Shown here: one piece after another, positions 1-8,318 of the stretch
Layout of the letters: every line of letters starts with the position of its first letter
Position numbering within the stretch: position 1 is the first letter of the stretch
From: an uncultured Acetatifactor sp.
GTDB taxonomy: Bacteria > Bacillota > Clostridia > Lachnospirales > Lachnospiraceae
Assembly (NCBI GenBank): GCA_910585805.1
Contig: CAJUFB010000001.1
Location: 95,050 to 159,049, forward strand
Direction of reading: 5' to 3'
Length of the DNA: 64,000 nt
Position numbers and translations under genes: made by a program
Notes under the pieces: model-generated
Told to the model about the DNA's origin: nothing
The model's input: the letters and a program-made list of their open reading frames with translations, nothing else
Database searches by the model: none

Positions 1-91
1 GGCCGGGTTCCATGCTTCCTTTTCGTCCCCTGTTCCGGCCGGGTTCCATGCTTCCTTTTCGTCCCCTGTTCCGGCCGGGTTCCATGCTTCC
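1..91. repeat. 36-bp tandem repeat, coding (2 full copies plus 19 bases)
   Basis: Units at 1-36 and 37-72 are identical, followed by a partial third at 73-91. The unit length is a multiple of three and the frame stays open through it on the minus strand, giving a 12-residue protein repeat. The array continues beyond the window start, so its copy number is unknown. There are no spacers, so it is not a CRISPR array. Confidence 0.9.
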
Positions 92-336
92 GTTCCTTTT
101 TCCGCTCCTGCAGGAACACCGGGCAGGGGAACCGCTCCCGGTACCTGTATGATTTCCCCATCCTGTACCGGACCTGCATCATATTCTATCTCAAAATAAG
201 GAGCCTCCTCAAAGGAAAGAACTTCTGTAATCCTGCGTTGGGACAATGGCTGCGGGACGGTTTCCTTCTGTCTTTCCTCACTCTGTATCTGTTCAAAAAT
301 CTCAAATGCTTCATAGTCTCTGCCATCTTTTCCCAT
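1..336 (-). CDS. Hypothetical protein, N-terminal part with 12-residue repeats (runs off window)
   Basis: An open minus-strand frame starts at ATG 334-336 and runs uninterrupted past base 1, so only the first 112 residues are visible. It opens MGKDGRDYEAFEIFEQIQ, is acidic and lacks a signal peptide or membrane segment. From about residue 82 it enters a tandem repeat of 12 residues (GTGDEKEAWNPA), coded by a 36-bp DNA repeat that is still in progress at the window edge. The ribosome site is weak (GGGAG about 13 bases upstream). It follows the AAA/PD-(D/E)XK gene by about 150 bases on the same strand without a clear terminator between, so the two may be co-transcribed. I do not recognise the family; the function is unknown. 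Confidence 0.6.
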   Translation of the reverse strand, partial: MGKDGRDYEAFEIFEQIQSEERQKETVPQPLSQRRITEVLSFEEAPYFEIEYDAGPVQDGEIIQVPGAVPLPGVPAGAEKGTEAWNPAGTGDEKEAWNPAGTGDEKEAWNPA

Positions 337-488
337 AATTACCCATACTCTCCCACAGCAGTCCTGTCCGCTCCTGCTAAAACAGCCCTTCTTCCTGTTT
401 CAGGTCCGGAAACAAACATTTGTTCTATCGCATCAGATATTCATAAAGCATTCAACACCCGAAAGAAAATTTTTTGAAAATCTTTTTC

Positions 489-2339
489 CTAACCGATCAA
501 AACCCGCTTGCCCTGGAACGCAAAACCATACTTTCTGATGCGCTCTGCCGGTATCCCTTTTGCTTCCAGAACAGCGGCATACTGCATCTGCTCAATCTGC
601 TCCAATGCAGAATGCACCGTATCCTCCAGGGTTTTCTCACCGTCCTCAGCATCAAGAACCTTGAATTCGATAATAATTGCATCTTTATCGCAATTATCAG
701 ACCGCACATTCGGATTACACCGGAAACTGTTTTCAGTCGCGGGCATGTATTCCGAGAAATCTTCTCCGCAGGGCTCCAGCAATATATCATACCGTCCAAG
801 CCCGCTCTCCCGGTTTGAAGTGACTGTATAGCGCCCTCTCAGATCCACCAGCAGCCCCAGAACAAAACCGTGGTAAAATCTTTCCGGTTCCGTCTTCTCA
901 GAAGGTTTGTTCCCGCTGTCAAAGAAGCTGAAAGTCTCCATGGCAACCCGGTTCATATAATGGTTCATCTCCCTGAGATTTCCCTTCAGCAGCGCTTTCA
1001 CAAATCCATTGTACGCCGGCGTGTACTCCATGAACCAGTCATCGATCATATGCTCGAACATAAGCCTGACTTCCCTGTTCGTCAGAGCCAGGTCATACTC
1101 TGTCTTCCCCGTCCTTTCATTGAAAGTCACCCGCTCCGCCCTCAGGTAGCCGGTGGCCAGAAGCAGGCTCCAGACGGCGCTTTCCCGAAAGTCAAGCTGG
1201 CTGAAGACAATCTGCTCGTCAATCACGGTATGATAGGTTTTTCCCTGAAGCAAATCTTCCATGATCATCTTCACATCCGGATTTCCCTCCCGGATCAGTT
1301 TTCCCGCCAGACTGTTGGCGCTGGTATTTGCCCAGTAGGCGGCAAGTTCTCCCTTATCCAGGAAATTAATGATGGACCATGGATTATAGATATCTCTTCT
1401 TTTTCCAAATATAAATCCATCATACCACTTTTTCACGTCAGCTTTCCTGTCGTCCAGTCCGTACTCCTCCAATGCTGCAAACACTTCGTCCTCCGTAAAA
1501 CCGAACGAATCGGCATATTTATTGGAAGCTGTGGTCACCACCTCCAGGTTATTCAGATCCGAAAAAATTGACTCCTTACTGACTCTTGTAATACCGGTCA
1601 GGATTGCCCGGTCAAGATAGGGATTCGTCTTAAACGTGGCATTGAACATCCCCTTGATAAAATCTACAATTTCCTTCCAATACCCATGCACATAGGCCTC
1701 CTGCATGGGCGTATCGTACTCGTCCAGAAAGATAAGCACTTTTTTCCCATAATAGCGATACAGATAATTCGATAAAACATTCATAGCATTGGCTGCGCGG
1801 TATTCTTCCATTTCCGGTGAAACCTTCCAGAACTCGTCCTTTTCGTTCCGGTTCAGACAGTCACTGTCAGCCAGAAAATCATACTTATTATACGCTTCCG
1901 TTATAATCTGGCAAATCTGCTTCTTTGCGCCGGAAAAATTGTTCTCCTTGACTTTGGCAAAGGAAAGGCTGATAACAGGGAACGTCCCCTGCAGCTGTCT
2001 GTACATGCAGTCCTTATCAACAGGTTCTTCCCTGGCAGAAATCTTCCCGCGGGCAGAACTTTTTTGTACGACAGAACTTTCCCCACAGTCAGGCAATTTT
2101 TCCTGCCAGATGGAAAGCCCTTCAAACAAATCCCCCCTGCCCGCATAGTCCAGGCTGAAGAACTGTTCCAGCATGCTCATATTCAACGTCTTTCCGAAAC
2201 GCCTTGGACGGGTAATCAAAGTGACAGCGTCCCCGTTTTCCCACCACTCTTTGATAAACTTCGTCTTGTCAACATAAAAATAATGATTCTGTATTACCTG
2301 GCTGAAATCCTGATGTCCTATCGCCGCAACCCTTGCCAT
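489..2339 (-). CDS. AAA-ATPase-like / PD-(D/E)XK nuclease-like protein
   Basis: 616 residues. The start chosen is the internal ATG at 2337-2339 (MARVAAIGHQDF), because AGGAGG lies 6 bases upstream; an ATG 17 codons earlier has no ribosome site. Residues 44-51 (RPRRFGKT) match the degenerate P-loop of the AAA-ATPase_like family (PF09820), and VLIFLDEYD near 201-209 is the Walker B strand. ILTGITRVSKESIF follows, as is typical of these proteins. The C-terminal 80 residues carry GRYDILLEP and, further on, IIIEFKV, the D and ExK core of the associated PD-(D/E)XK domain (PF08011). An extra low-complexity stretch near residues 83-110 looks like an insertion. The family is abundant and often expanded in gut Clostridia and Bacteroidetes; its biological role is not established. 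No partner genes suggest a defence operon. Confidence 0.85.
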   Translation of the reverse strand: MARVAAIGHQDFSQVIQNHYFYVDKTKFIKEWWENGDAVTLITRPRRFGKTLNMSMLEQFFSLDYAGRGDLFEGLSIWQEKLPDCGESSVVQKSSARGKISAREEPVDKDCMYRQLQGTFPVISLSFAKVKENNFSGAKKQICQIITEAYNKYDFLADSDCLNRNEKDEFWKVSPEMEEYRAANAMNVLSNYLYRYYGKKVLIFLDEYDTPMQEAYVHGYWKEIVDFIKGMFNATFKTNPYLDRAILTGITRVSKESIFSDLNNLEVVTTASNKYADSFGFTEDEVFAALEEYGLDDRKADVKKWYDGFIFGKRRDIYNPWSIINFLDKGELAAYWANTSANSLAGKLIREGNPDVKMIMEDLLQGKTYHTVIDEQIVFSQLDFRESAVWSLLLATGYLRAERVTFNERTGKTEYDLALTNREVRLMFEHMIDDWFMEYTPAYNGFVKALLKGNLREMNHYMNRVAMETFSFFDSGNKPSEKTEPERFYHGFVLGLLVDLRGRYTVTSNRESGLGRYDILLEPCGEDFSEYMPATENSFRCNPNVRSDNCDKDAIIIEFKVLDAEDGEKTLEDTVHSALEQIEQMQYAAVLEAKGIPAERIRKYGFAFQGKRVLIG

Positions 2340-2520
2340 GCCGTACCTCCTGTTTCTTTGCCATATGCTCTCGGCATCTCCAGGCCGCATATCATACAGC
2401 TCGCCGGAACTCCCTGGGACCGGTTCCCCCGCTTTTCCAGGTGCCGTTCAGCCCTGATGCCTGATTCTGCTCCCTGAAATTCCGAAAGCCTATTTGCAAA
2501 AAAAATTGCTGCCCCAGACA

Positions 2521-2623
2521 AGAGTCGGGGCGTGATACAATAATGGTAACTTCTGCCGCCTCATTGGCTTAAAATGCCACTCTGCAAAAGAAATATACCA
2601 GTATTGTATCATGCCCCGACTCT
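2521..2623. repeat. 103-bp palindromic element (22-bp inverted repeat)
   Basis: The arms 2521-2542 (AGAGTCGGGG then CGTGATACAATA) and 2602-2623 are inverted copies with one mismatch, separated by 59 bases that hold a further short pair (GGTA/TACC). It occupies much of the 365-base gap between the AAA gene start (2339) and the sigma-factor remnant. It could be a MITE-like insertion or a long bidirectional terminator; no T-run follows either arm, so I favour a mobile or structural repeat. Only one copy is seen in this window. Nothing else is recognisable at 2340-2704. Confidence 0.7.
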
Positions 2624-2704
2624 TCCTGCAATTATTTTGTTTCCCCCGGCTTACCCGCAACCAATGTGGTAGTCAAAGGCACCGCCATCAGATCCGCAAT
2701 CACA

Positions 2705-2983
2705 CTATGCAGGAAGTATCCCCCTGTCGTATTCCACCCCTTCATCTCGGCCGAAATCCAGGTATCCTCTGAATTTGTCCAAATGCAGAAACATCCTCAG
2801 GAATACCTCCTGGCTCAAATCCTCTGCCAGCGAAGTATCTCTGGTCATGTATACCAGGTAACCATACACGGCGTCCCTGCGCTGTTCATATGCAGCCGCA
2901 AATTTCATCTCAAAGCGTATCCTTTCCTCCTGCCGGACATCAATTCCCTTCTCCCGCTCCTCCTTCCCGGTCTGAAGCGGCAT
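2705..2983 (-). pseudogene. Remnant of an ECF-type sigma-70 factor (region 2 only)
   Basis: The frame codes 92 residues. The middle part (AAYEQRRDAVYGYLVYMTRD, then AEDLSQEVFLRMFLHLDKFRG) reads as sigma-70 region 2 of an extracytoplasmic-function sigma factor, including the helix that contacts core polymerase and the -10 element. The sequence then degenerates and stops at TAG 2705-2707. Region 4, which recognises the -35 element and normally lies about 60 residues later, is absent. ECF factors are usually 160-200 residues, so this is a truncated copy rather than a working factor. No anti-sigma gene is adjacent. It sits between two palindromic elements (2521-2623 and 3058-3168), which may mark the deletion or insertion that broke it. 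Confidence 0.55.
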
Positions 2984-3057
2984 GAAATCCGTCCCTCATC
3001 CTTCCGTTCACTATAACAGACTCCCCGCCTGAAAAAAAGTAACGCAAAAAAGGCGCA

Positions 3058-3168
3058 ATTTTATACTGCACACCGGTTGAATTTGCAGTACAACCCGACT
3101 GCAGACCGCCAGCCAGGTATTTTCCCGGAGGCATCACTGTAAATCCTGGCGGTCTGCAGTATAAATAT
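3058..3168 (-). repeat. Structured repeat, family II copy 1 (three-way-junction architecture)
   Basis: Read on the minus strand the element opens with TTTATACTGCA and closes with TGCAGTATAAA (plus 3155-3165 and 3060-3070), forming an outer stem. Inside is a perfect 15-bp hairpin (ACTGCAGACCGCCAG at 3098-3112 with CTGGCGGTCTGCAGT at 3146-3160), followed by a shorter second arm (GGGTTG with CAACCG). The same outer stem plus two-arm layout recurs at 60712-60821 with different but still paired arm sequences. It lies about 75 bases after the stop of the ABC-2 permease. Confidence 0.6.
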
Positions 3169-3241
3169 TATAAACTGCGCCCGCCAAACCCCAGTGAAAA
3201 CGTCCTGGTCTCAGCTGATTTCTTAACAGTTCCTTACATTG

Positions 3242-4018
3242 TCAGGAGCCGGAAGATTTATAATTCTTCAGCCCGAATCTGTAAAACCACCATGACGGCA
3301 CCGCAAACAACAGCGATAAAAGCGGCGAAAGCATATACCAGATCCCCTCCTCCCGGTCCAGCAGATACAGCAGCGGGTAATACTGAACCAAAGCCAGGGG
3401 AATCCCGAATGTGAGAACCTTCAGCGCCACATCCCCATAGACAGAAAAAGGATATTTCCCGAAATCCCGCATACCGTAAGTGAAAATATCCAGAAAATTC
3501 AGATTCTGTATGGTAAAAAAGGATACCGCCGCCACCAGTAAAAACAGACAGAAGAACAGCACGCTGCCGCAGGCCACCATCATGACGAAAACAAAAATCT
3601 TCCTCCCCGTCCATATTACCCCGCTCACCGGCACCGCAATGCCCAGCACGATAGCCGCCTGCAGCAGAAGCCCCAGACGTGAGAAATCCATGTTAGGCAT
3701 AATAATCTGCGGAAGGATGCTCCTGGGCCGCACCAGAATCCTGTCCAGGCTTCCCTCCCTTATTAAATCCGGAAAAACCGCCAGCCCTCCTCCGAACATC
3801 TCCCCGATGGCGAAGGACATCATGATCACGGAAAAACACAGCAGCACCTGACCGTAAGTAAAATCATCCACTCCGTTAATCCGATTAAATATAAACTGTA
3901 TTCCAAAGAACGTGGTGAACGCCGTCACAAACTGTCCCACCATTGTGAGCACAAAGGATGCCTTGTACTGCATCTGGCTCTTTAACTCCATCAAAAAATA
4001 ATTCCAGTATAGTCTCAT
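3242..4018 (-). CDS. ABC-2 family transporter permease (DUF990-like)
   Basis: 258 residues with about six hydrophobic segments and the fold of ABC2_membrane_6 (PF06182, formerly DUF990) permeases. I place the start at ATG 4016-4018 (MRLYWNYF), six bases after AAAGGA; the in-frame ATG two codons earlier would overlap that site. The motif REGSLDRILVRPRS near residue 85 is characteristic of this family. It is the third gene of an exporter set: ATPase (5209-6183), first permease (4397-5212), this permease. The two permeases are paralogues and likely form a heterodimeric channel driven by the ATPase. A 378-base gap separates it from the first permease, unusual within such an operon; the gap holds a hairpin and a dispersed repeat. 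The substrate is unknown. Confidence 0.82.
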   Translation of the reverse strand: MRLYWNYFLMELKSQMQYKASFVLTMVGQFVTAFTTFFGIQFIFNRINGVDDFTYGQVLLCFSVIMMSFAIGEMFGGGLAVFPDLIREGSLDRILVRPRSILPQIIMPNMDFSRLGLLLQAAIVLGIAVPVSGVIWTGRKIFVFVMMVACGSVLFFCLFLLVAAVSFFTIQNLNFLDIFTYGMRDFGKYPFSVYGDVALKVLTFGIPLALVQYYPLLYLLDREEGIWYMLSPLLSLLFAVPSWWFYRFGLKNYKSSGS

Positions 4019-4150
4019 TCCCATTCCTTTCTTTTTCGTCCGCGCTCCGGAATCTGCCCGGCTCCTCCACACAGGACATTTCCAACCCCACAGGATATTG
4101 CAAACGTTGCGCTGACTACTCTAAACCGATATCAAAACGATGCTCTGTCA

Positions 4151-4188
4151 CAGAGCCCTGTTTTCGTCTGCTGAAAAACAGGACTCTG
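4151..4188 (-). terminator. Strong hairpin inside the ABC-2 operon gap
   Basis: CAGAGCCCTGTTTT (4151-4164) pairs with AAAACAGGACTCTG (4175-4188) over 14 bases with one G-T wobble and a 10-base loop. No T-run follows on the minus strand, so it may slow or attenuate transcription, or protect mRNA ends between the two permease genes, rather than end it. The gap is 4019-4396. Confidence 0.45.
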
Positions 4189-4295
4189 ATTTCCGTTCCG
4201 GGCACCTGCAATCTCTCAGGCACTTAACAATGAAACCTTGCGCAATATGGCAAATATTTGGTTCCGGCTTGTATTTGGTTCCGGCTTGTCCAGGT

Positions 4296-4399
4296 CAGGA
4301 ATTGCCGGAACATAACTGCTGCGCTTTGTTCAGGCAAAAGCCCGGAAATGCAATAAAAATTGCCATATTCCTGCAGCAGAATCTGCAGGCGCTTTCTTA
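4296..4399. repeat. Structured dispersed repeat, family I copy C
   Basis: 104 bases resembling the copies at 45204-45307 and 60575-60679. Shared blocks are GGAATTG-CCGGAACATAACTG at the left, the loop block CAAAAGCCCGGAAATGCAA, and GCTTTCTTA at the right. Inner arms CTGCTGC and GCAGCAG remain complementary. The last three bases (TTA on plus) are the TAA stop of the permease gene 4397-5212, so the element begins exactly at the gene's end. This is the most diverged of the three clear copies. Confidence 0.7.
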
Positions 4400-5212
4400 C
4401 CCGCCGAAAGACACTACCTTCCCCGTCGCCCGCTTCATGGCAGACCGTCCCAGGGAAACCATGGCCCAGAGCCAGAACACCTGCAGCAGGATTCCCGTAA
4501 AAGCCTCTCTTCCGCTTATATTTCCGCAGAAGATTTGCAGCGGCATATTCTGCATGGAGCCAAAGGGCAGCAGCTCCACCACCCTGCGCAGAGGAGCTGG
4601 AAAAAAGGGAAGAGGCACCACGCCGCCGGAGAAGAAGGACACCACCACCCGGACCATAATCCGGATTCCCCTCTGTGAAATAAAGTAAAACAGAGACACA
4701 TACATCAGCATGGCCATGGCCACCGTCACCCCGAAAGCCAGCAGGGCGGACACCAGGAACAAAACCGCCTGTCCTGCCGAAGCGGGCAGCGTCAGTCCGT
4801 AAGGCTTCGGCATCAGCACCCCTAAGAGCAATACAGGCAGGCAGTTCACCAGGGCGAAGGAAAGCCGGTTGGAAGCGGACTGGCTGAACCACCTCCCATA
4901 CAGTCCCACCGGGCGTGCCAGGTCATACACCACCTCGCCGGAACGGATAGCCGAATAAATCTCCCCGTCCCCGAACACCACCGAATACAGCACGATAAAG
5001 GATTCGTGTGCCCACACATAACTCACCGTGCGGGAAAGCTCCATAGGCAGGGCATCCCCGCCCACCCTGTAGATAGCCAGATACCCCAGCACCTCCATCA
5101 TTGCCCACAGAAATCCCTTCAGGATAGCCCCCAGGACCACTGCCCGGTACTGCAGATTATGGTTAAACCGTATCCGGAACATGGAAAAATATACTTTTAA
5201 TTCAGCTGTCAT
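4397..5212 (-). CDS. ABC-2 family transporter permease (DUF990-like), first subunit
   Basis: 271 residues, about six membrane segments, ABC2_membrane_6 type. The start ATG 5210-5212 overlaps the TGA of the upstream ATPase gene (ATGA), a translational-coupling arrangement that fixes the start. The segment FGDGEIYSAIRSGEVVYDLARPV is the family's cytoplasmic loop thought to contact the ATPase. The stop TAA (4397-4399) coincides with the end of a dispersed structured repeat. With the ATPase and the second permease (3242-4018) it should form a complete exporter; relatives are annotated as drug or viologen efflux systems, but nothing here identifies the substrate. Confidence 0.85.
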   Translation of the reverse strand: MTAELKVYFSMFRIRFNHNLQYRAVVLGAILKGFLWAMMEVLGYLAIYRVGGDALPMELSRTVSYVWAHESFIVLYSVVFGDGEIYSAIRSGEVVYDLARPVGLYGRWFSQSASNRLSFALVNCLPVLLLGVLMPKPYGLTLPASAGQAVLFLVSALLAFGVTVAMAMLMYVSLFYFISQRGIRIMVRVVVSFFSGGVVPLPFFPAPLRRVVELLPFGSMQNMPLQIFCGNISGREAFTGILLQVFWLWAMVSLGRSAMKRATGKVVSFGG

Positions 5213-6183
5213 AGTCTGTACTCCTTATACATTTGCGCCACCATCTCCTCCGTGGTTATGTCCGAAACCGACACGTCCAGAAGCTGAGTGTTCATGGCAA
5301 AATACGAGATTGCCCCGGGCACCGGAAGCACCGACGGCTCAAAACTCACCGTCATACGCCCCTTCCCGGACTCCACCAGTTTCATCTCCTTTTGCAGGGC
5401 GGGAGGCTCCCCCTGGTAAGTAATCACCATGGTCTTACGTTCCGATACCTGCTTTTTCACATCGGACAGCTTTCCGTCCAGCAGAATTCTTCCCCTTCCG
5501 ATGAGCAGGATTCGCTCTGTCAGAGCCTCTATGTCCTGCATATCATGGGTGGTCAGGACGATGGTGGTGCCCCTTGCGGCGTTCAGCTCCCGGATGAATT
5601 TCCGCACTGCCAGTTTGGACACGGCGTCCAGGCCGATAGTGGGCTCGTCCAGGAACAGCACCTTCGGGTTATGCAGCAGGGAAGCCGCTATCTCGCACCG
5701 CATCCTCTGCCCCAGGCTTAAGGTTCTCACCGGCGTCTGCAGGATTTCCCCCAGATCCAGGAGTTCTGCCAGTTCACTGACGTTTTTCCGATAAGTATTC
5801 TCTTCCACCCGGTAAATATCCCTGATCAGGTCAAAGCTGTCAATCACCGGCACATCCCACCAAAGCTGGCTTCTCTGGCCGAACACCACGCCGATATCCC
5901 GCACATGGGCAACCCGTTCTTTGTAGGGAATCCGCCCGTCAACTCTGCATTCACCGCTGTCCGGTGTGAGAACTCCGCACATAATCTTGATGGTAGTGCT
6001 CTTTCCCGCCCCGTTAGGGCCGATGTACCCTACCATCTCTCCGTCCCGGACGGTAAAGCTCACATCCTGAAGGGCATGGATCAGATTGTACTCTCTGGAG
6101 AAGAAGGACTTTACCGCATTCCCCATCCCCGCCTGCCGCTTCGCCACCCGGTAAGTTTTGCCTACCTGCTTAAATTCGATCAT
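5209..6183 (-). CDS. ABC-2 transporter ATP-binding protein
   Basis: 324 residues. The start chosen is ATG 6181-6183 (MIEFKQVGKTYRV), seven bases after AAAGGAG; an upstream in-frame ATG adds 37 residues with no family resemblance. Walker A GPNGAGKST, signature LSLGQRMR, Walker B VLFLDEPTIGLD and the H-loop LTTHDMQD are all present. The N-terminal extension with KSFFSREYN is typical of ATPases paired with DUF990 permeases, as is the C-terminal regulatory tail of about 80 residues. It drives the two permeases downstream. The upstream region is AT-rich and carries two direct copies of CCTGTATCATAA (6233-6244 and 6273-6284). Confidence 0.9.
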   Translation of the reverse strand: MIEFKQVGKTYRVAKRQAGMGNAVKSFFSREYNLIHALQDVSFTVRDGEMVGYIGPNGAGKSTTIKIMCGVLTPDSGECRVDGRIPYKERVAHVRDIGVVFGQRSQLWWDVPVIDSFDLIRDIYRVEENTYRKNVSELAELLDLGEILQTPVRTLSLGQRMRCEIAASLLHNPKVLFLDEPTIGLDAVSKLAVRKFIRELNAARGTTIVLTTHDMQDIEALTERILLIGRGRILLDGKLSDVKKQVSERKTMVITYQGEPPALQKEMKLVESGKGRMTVSFEPSVLPVPGAISYFAMNTQLLDVSVSDITTEEMVAQMYKEYRL

Positions 6184-6576
6184 TTTCTGCTCCTTTCTGT
6201 TCTGCACTTTTCTTTCAGTGAGAACCCCTGAACCTGTATCATAACAGTTCAGCCAGTGCTCTGAACCGTTACCCTGTATCATAAATTTTAGCATTTCACC
6301 AAAAAAAGACTAGACTTATCTTTCATTTTGTGTTATGGTATATAATTAGTACGGCCCAAAAATATTTTCTATCTTTTCATCTTGTTTTATATGTTTTTCC
6401 GTATATAATTCCATTTTAAAATAATATTATTTTACAAAATTATATATTTCGTCTGCCAAAGGATATCTGTAGTTTATATTGTTTGAATTGTACGTGAATT
6501 ATATAAAAATTTTATAAGAATTGTATGCAGAGTCTTCTTATCAGTAAACGAAAAACCATTTTTACCATAATTTAGA

Positions 6577-6614
6577 AGATATGTCACCTACCTGCAAAGT
6601 GACATATCTATAAT
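6577..6614 (+). promoter_or_regulatory. Palindromic operator next to a -10 box, upstream of the RHH gene
   Basis: AGATATGTCAC (6577-6587) and GTGACATATCT (6599-6609) form a perfect 11-bp inverted repeat with an 11-base spacer. TATAAT follows at 6609-6614, so the right arm abuts the -10 box. No convincing -35 box is seen at 17-bp spacing. The position, about 57 bases before the RHH start codon, suggests autoregulation. The surrounding 6184-6665 is markedly AT-rich (480 bases without a gene); apart from this palindrome and the direct repeats at 6233 and 6273 nothing else is recognisable. Confidence 0.5.
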
Positions 6615-6665
6615 ATGACAAAATTTGATTCACATTTATACATACCCAAAATGGAGGGCAGAGAT

Positions 6666-6845
6666 ATGGCAGCCAATAAGCGTGTGTTTACTTTGCGTCT
6701 ATCAGACGAAGTATTTGATAAAATTGGTATCCTGGCGACTAAGGAACATCGTTCAATGACGAATTACATTGAATATGTGCTGATTCAGCATTTGGAACAG
6801 CTTGAAAAAGAACAGGGAAAAATCCAAAGCGGTCAGAAAGAATAA
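6666..6845 (+). CDS. Small ribbon-helix-helix (Arc/CopG-like) DNA-binding protein
   Basis: 59 residues. The start is ATG 6666-6668 (MAANKRVFTLRL), seven bases after GGAGGG; an upstream ATG at 6615 has no ribosome site. The pattern is that of a ribbon-helix-helix protein: a beta strand KRVFTLRLSD, helix 1 EVFDKIGILATKEH, the turn RSMTN and helix 2 YIEYVLIQHLEQLEKEQ. Such proteins dimerise and bind short palindromes. A perfect 11-bp inverted repeat lies just upstream, consistent with autoregulation. No toxin gene is adjacent, so it is not an obvious antitoxin. It is a lone plus-strand gene in AT-rich DNA flanked by minus-strand operons, possibly a mobile-element remnant or a local regulator. 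Confidence 0.75.
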   Translation: MAANKRVFTLRLSDEVFDKIGILATKEHRSMTNYIEYVLIQHLEQLEKEQGKIQSGQKE

Positions 6846-6867
6846 GGATAGGGCTTAAATTTAAAAT

Positions 6868-6897
6868 AACCAGCCATTTGAATCCGGCTGGTCATTT
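6868..6897 (+). terminator. Intrinsic terminator after the RHH gene
   Basis: ACCAGCC (6869-6875) pairs with GGCTGGT (6886-6892), followed by CATTTTAT. An A-rich flank on the other side lets it also serve the converging MATE gene. Confidence 0.65.
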
Positions 6898-6942
6898 TAT
6901 ACTCTGATTACATGGATAGAAGCTTAGGCTATACTTTCTTCC

Positions 6943-8298
6943 CTACAGATTACAATGCCGTCTCCATGTCCCCCGGAAATACCGCCCCACAAAGCAGCAA
7001 ACCCGGAAAATCCAGTCAACCACCATGGCCGTCCATACGCCAATGGCACCCATTCCCATATGAACGCCGAACATCAGGCTTAAGCCGATACGGAATGCGA
7101 CCATGGAGAAAATCGCTGTCACCATGGTATATTTTACATCATTGCAGGCCCTGAGCATATTGGGCAGCACAAAAGATGCCGGCCAGAGCAGCATCGCCAT
7201 ACCGTCATGAATCATCACAAGGATATATGCCAGGCCTGTGGCCTCCTCTCCCAGGCCGTAAAGTGCCAGAATAGGATGCAGGAACAGCAAAATCAGGCTG
7301 TTTATCACCGCGGTGGCAGCATAAGTAATCAGCAGGAGTTTTTTCGTGTAATACCGCACCTGGGCCAGGTCACCCGCACCCACGCATTGTCCGATTACGG
7401 TAATCATGGCAAGGTTCATGCCCTGTCCCACGATACATCCCATGCTGTCCAGGCTGTTGGCCACGCCGTTGGCGGCAATCTGCGCCGTTCCGAAGCCCGC
7501 GATGATACTCACCACAACCACACGGCCCAGCTGGAAAATACCGTTTTCGATACCGCTGGGAATCCCTATATACAGAATTTTCTGAGCCACATTCCATTCA
7601 AACCGAAAACGCTCCCTGCTCAGATGAATCGGATTGTCCGGATTTCTCAGCAATAGATAAAGAATAAAGCCGGCCACTGCCCTGGAAATCAGAGACGGCA
7701 CCGCTACCCCTGCCACCCCCATTTTCAGCCCAAATACACAGATGGCATTGCCGCCTACATTGATAATATTCATGAGGATGGATACCTTCAGGGTTATCCG
7801 TGAATTTCCCATGGAGCGAAACAACGCCGCACAGGCATTGTAAACAGCCAGAAAGGGAAAAGATACGGCGGAAATAATCAGATAAGTAATGGCATTGCGC
7901 ATTACATCCGCCTCTATTTTACCGAAAAAGAGATTCAGAATCAGCCTGTGGCCCGCAATGACCAAAACGGAAATTATAATCGTAATGACGGCATTGACCC
8001 AGAGAAGCTGTTTGGCCGAACGGCAGGCTTCCTCACGTTTGGATGCTCCGATAAACTGACTGGTGACCACCGCCCCTCCGGTAGCCAGGGCCGCCAGCAT
8101 GCTGATGATGAAGTTATTGAACATGTCCACCAGAGAGACTCCGGAAACTGCCGCCTCGCCCACAGAAGAAATCATCATGGTGTCAGCCATTCCCACCGTA
8201 ATGGCAAGCGCCTGTTCCATAATCAGCGGAATGATCAGCTTTTTTAAGTCGCGATTGGAAAAATTTCTGACAGCAGTGTCTTTTTCTCCTGTTTCCAT
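6943..8298 (-). CDS. MATE family efflux transporter
   Basis: About 451 residues with twelve hydrophobic segments in two homologous halves, typical for MATE (MatE, PF01554) Na+ or H+ coupled exporters of cationic drugs and metabolites. The N-terminal half has IPLIMEQALAITVGMADTMM and FIGASKREEACRSAKQL; the second half begins near the repeat GIPSGIENGIFQLGR. Two starts are possible. ATG 8296-8298 (METGEKD) has AGGAG eight bases upstream. ATG 8320-8322 overlaps the TGA of the small upstream gene (ATGA) but lacks its own ribosome site. I report the first. The upstream 105-residue gene is almost certainly co-transcribed. Confidence 0.88.
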   Translation of the reverse strand: METGEKDTAVRNFSNRDLKKLIIPLIMEQALAITVGMADTMMISSVGEAAVSGVSLVDMFNNFIISMLAALATGGAVVTSQFIGASKREEACRSAKQLLWVNAVITIIISVLVIAGHRLILNLFFGKIEADVMRNAITYLIISAVSFPFLAVYNACAALFRSMGNSRITLKVSILMNIINVGGNAICVFGLKMGVAGVAVPSLISRAVAGFILYLLLRNPDNPIHLSRERFRFEWNVAQKILYIGIPSGIENGIFQLGRVVVVSIIAGFGTAQIAANGVANSLDSMGCIVGQGMNLAMITVIGQCVGAGDLAQVRYYTKKLLLITYAATAVINSLILLFLHPILALYGLGEEATGLAYILVMIHDGMAMLLWPASFVLPNMLRACNDVKYTMVTAIFSMVAFRIGLSLMFGVHMGMGAIGVWTAMVVDWIFRVCCFVGRYFRGTWRRHCNL

Positions 8299-8318
8299 CT
8301 CTTCGTCTCCTGTTCCTT

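Noticed and set aside
1..91. CRISPR-like 36-bp repeats
   Set aside because: Units are directly adjacent with no spacers and keep a protein frame; this is a coding minisatellite.
6577..6845. Toxin-antitoxin module with the RHH protein as antitoxin
   Set aside because: No second small gene overlaps or follows it; a terminator comes directly after the stop codon.
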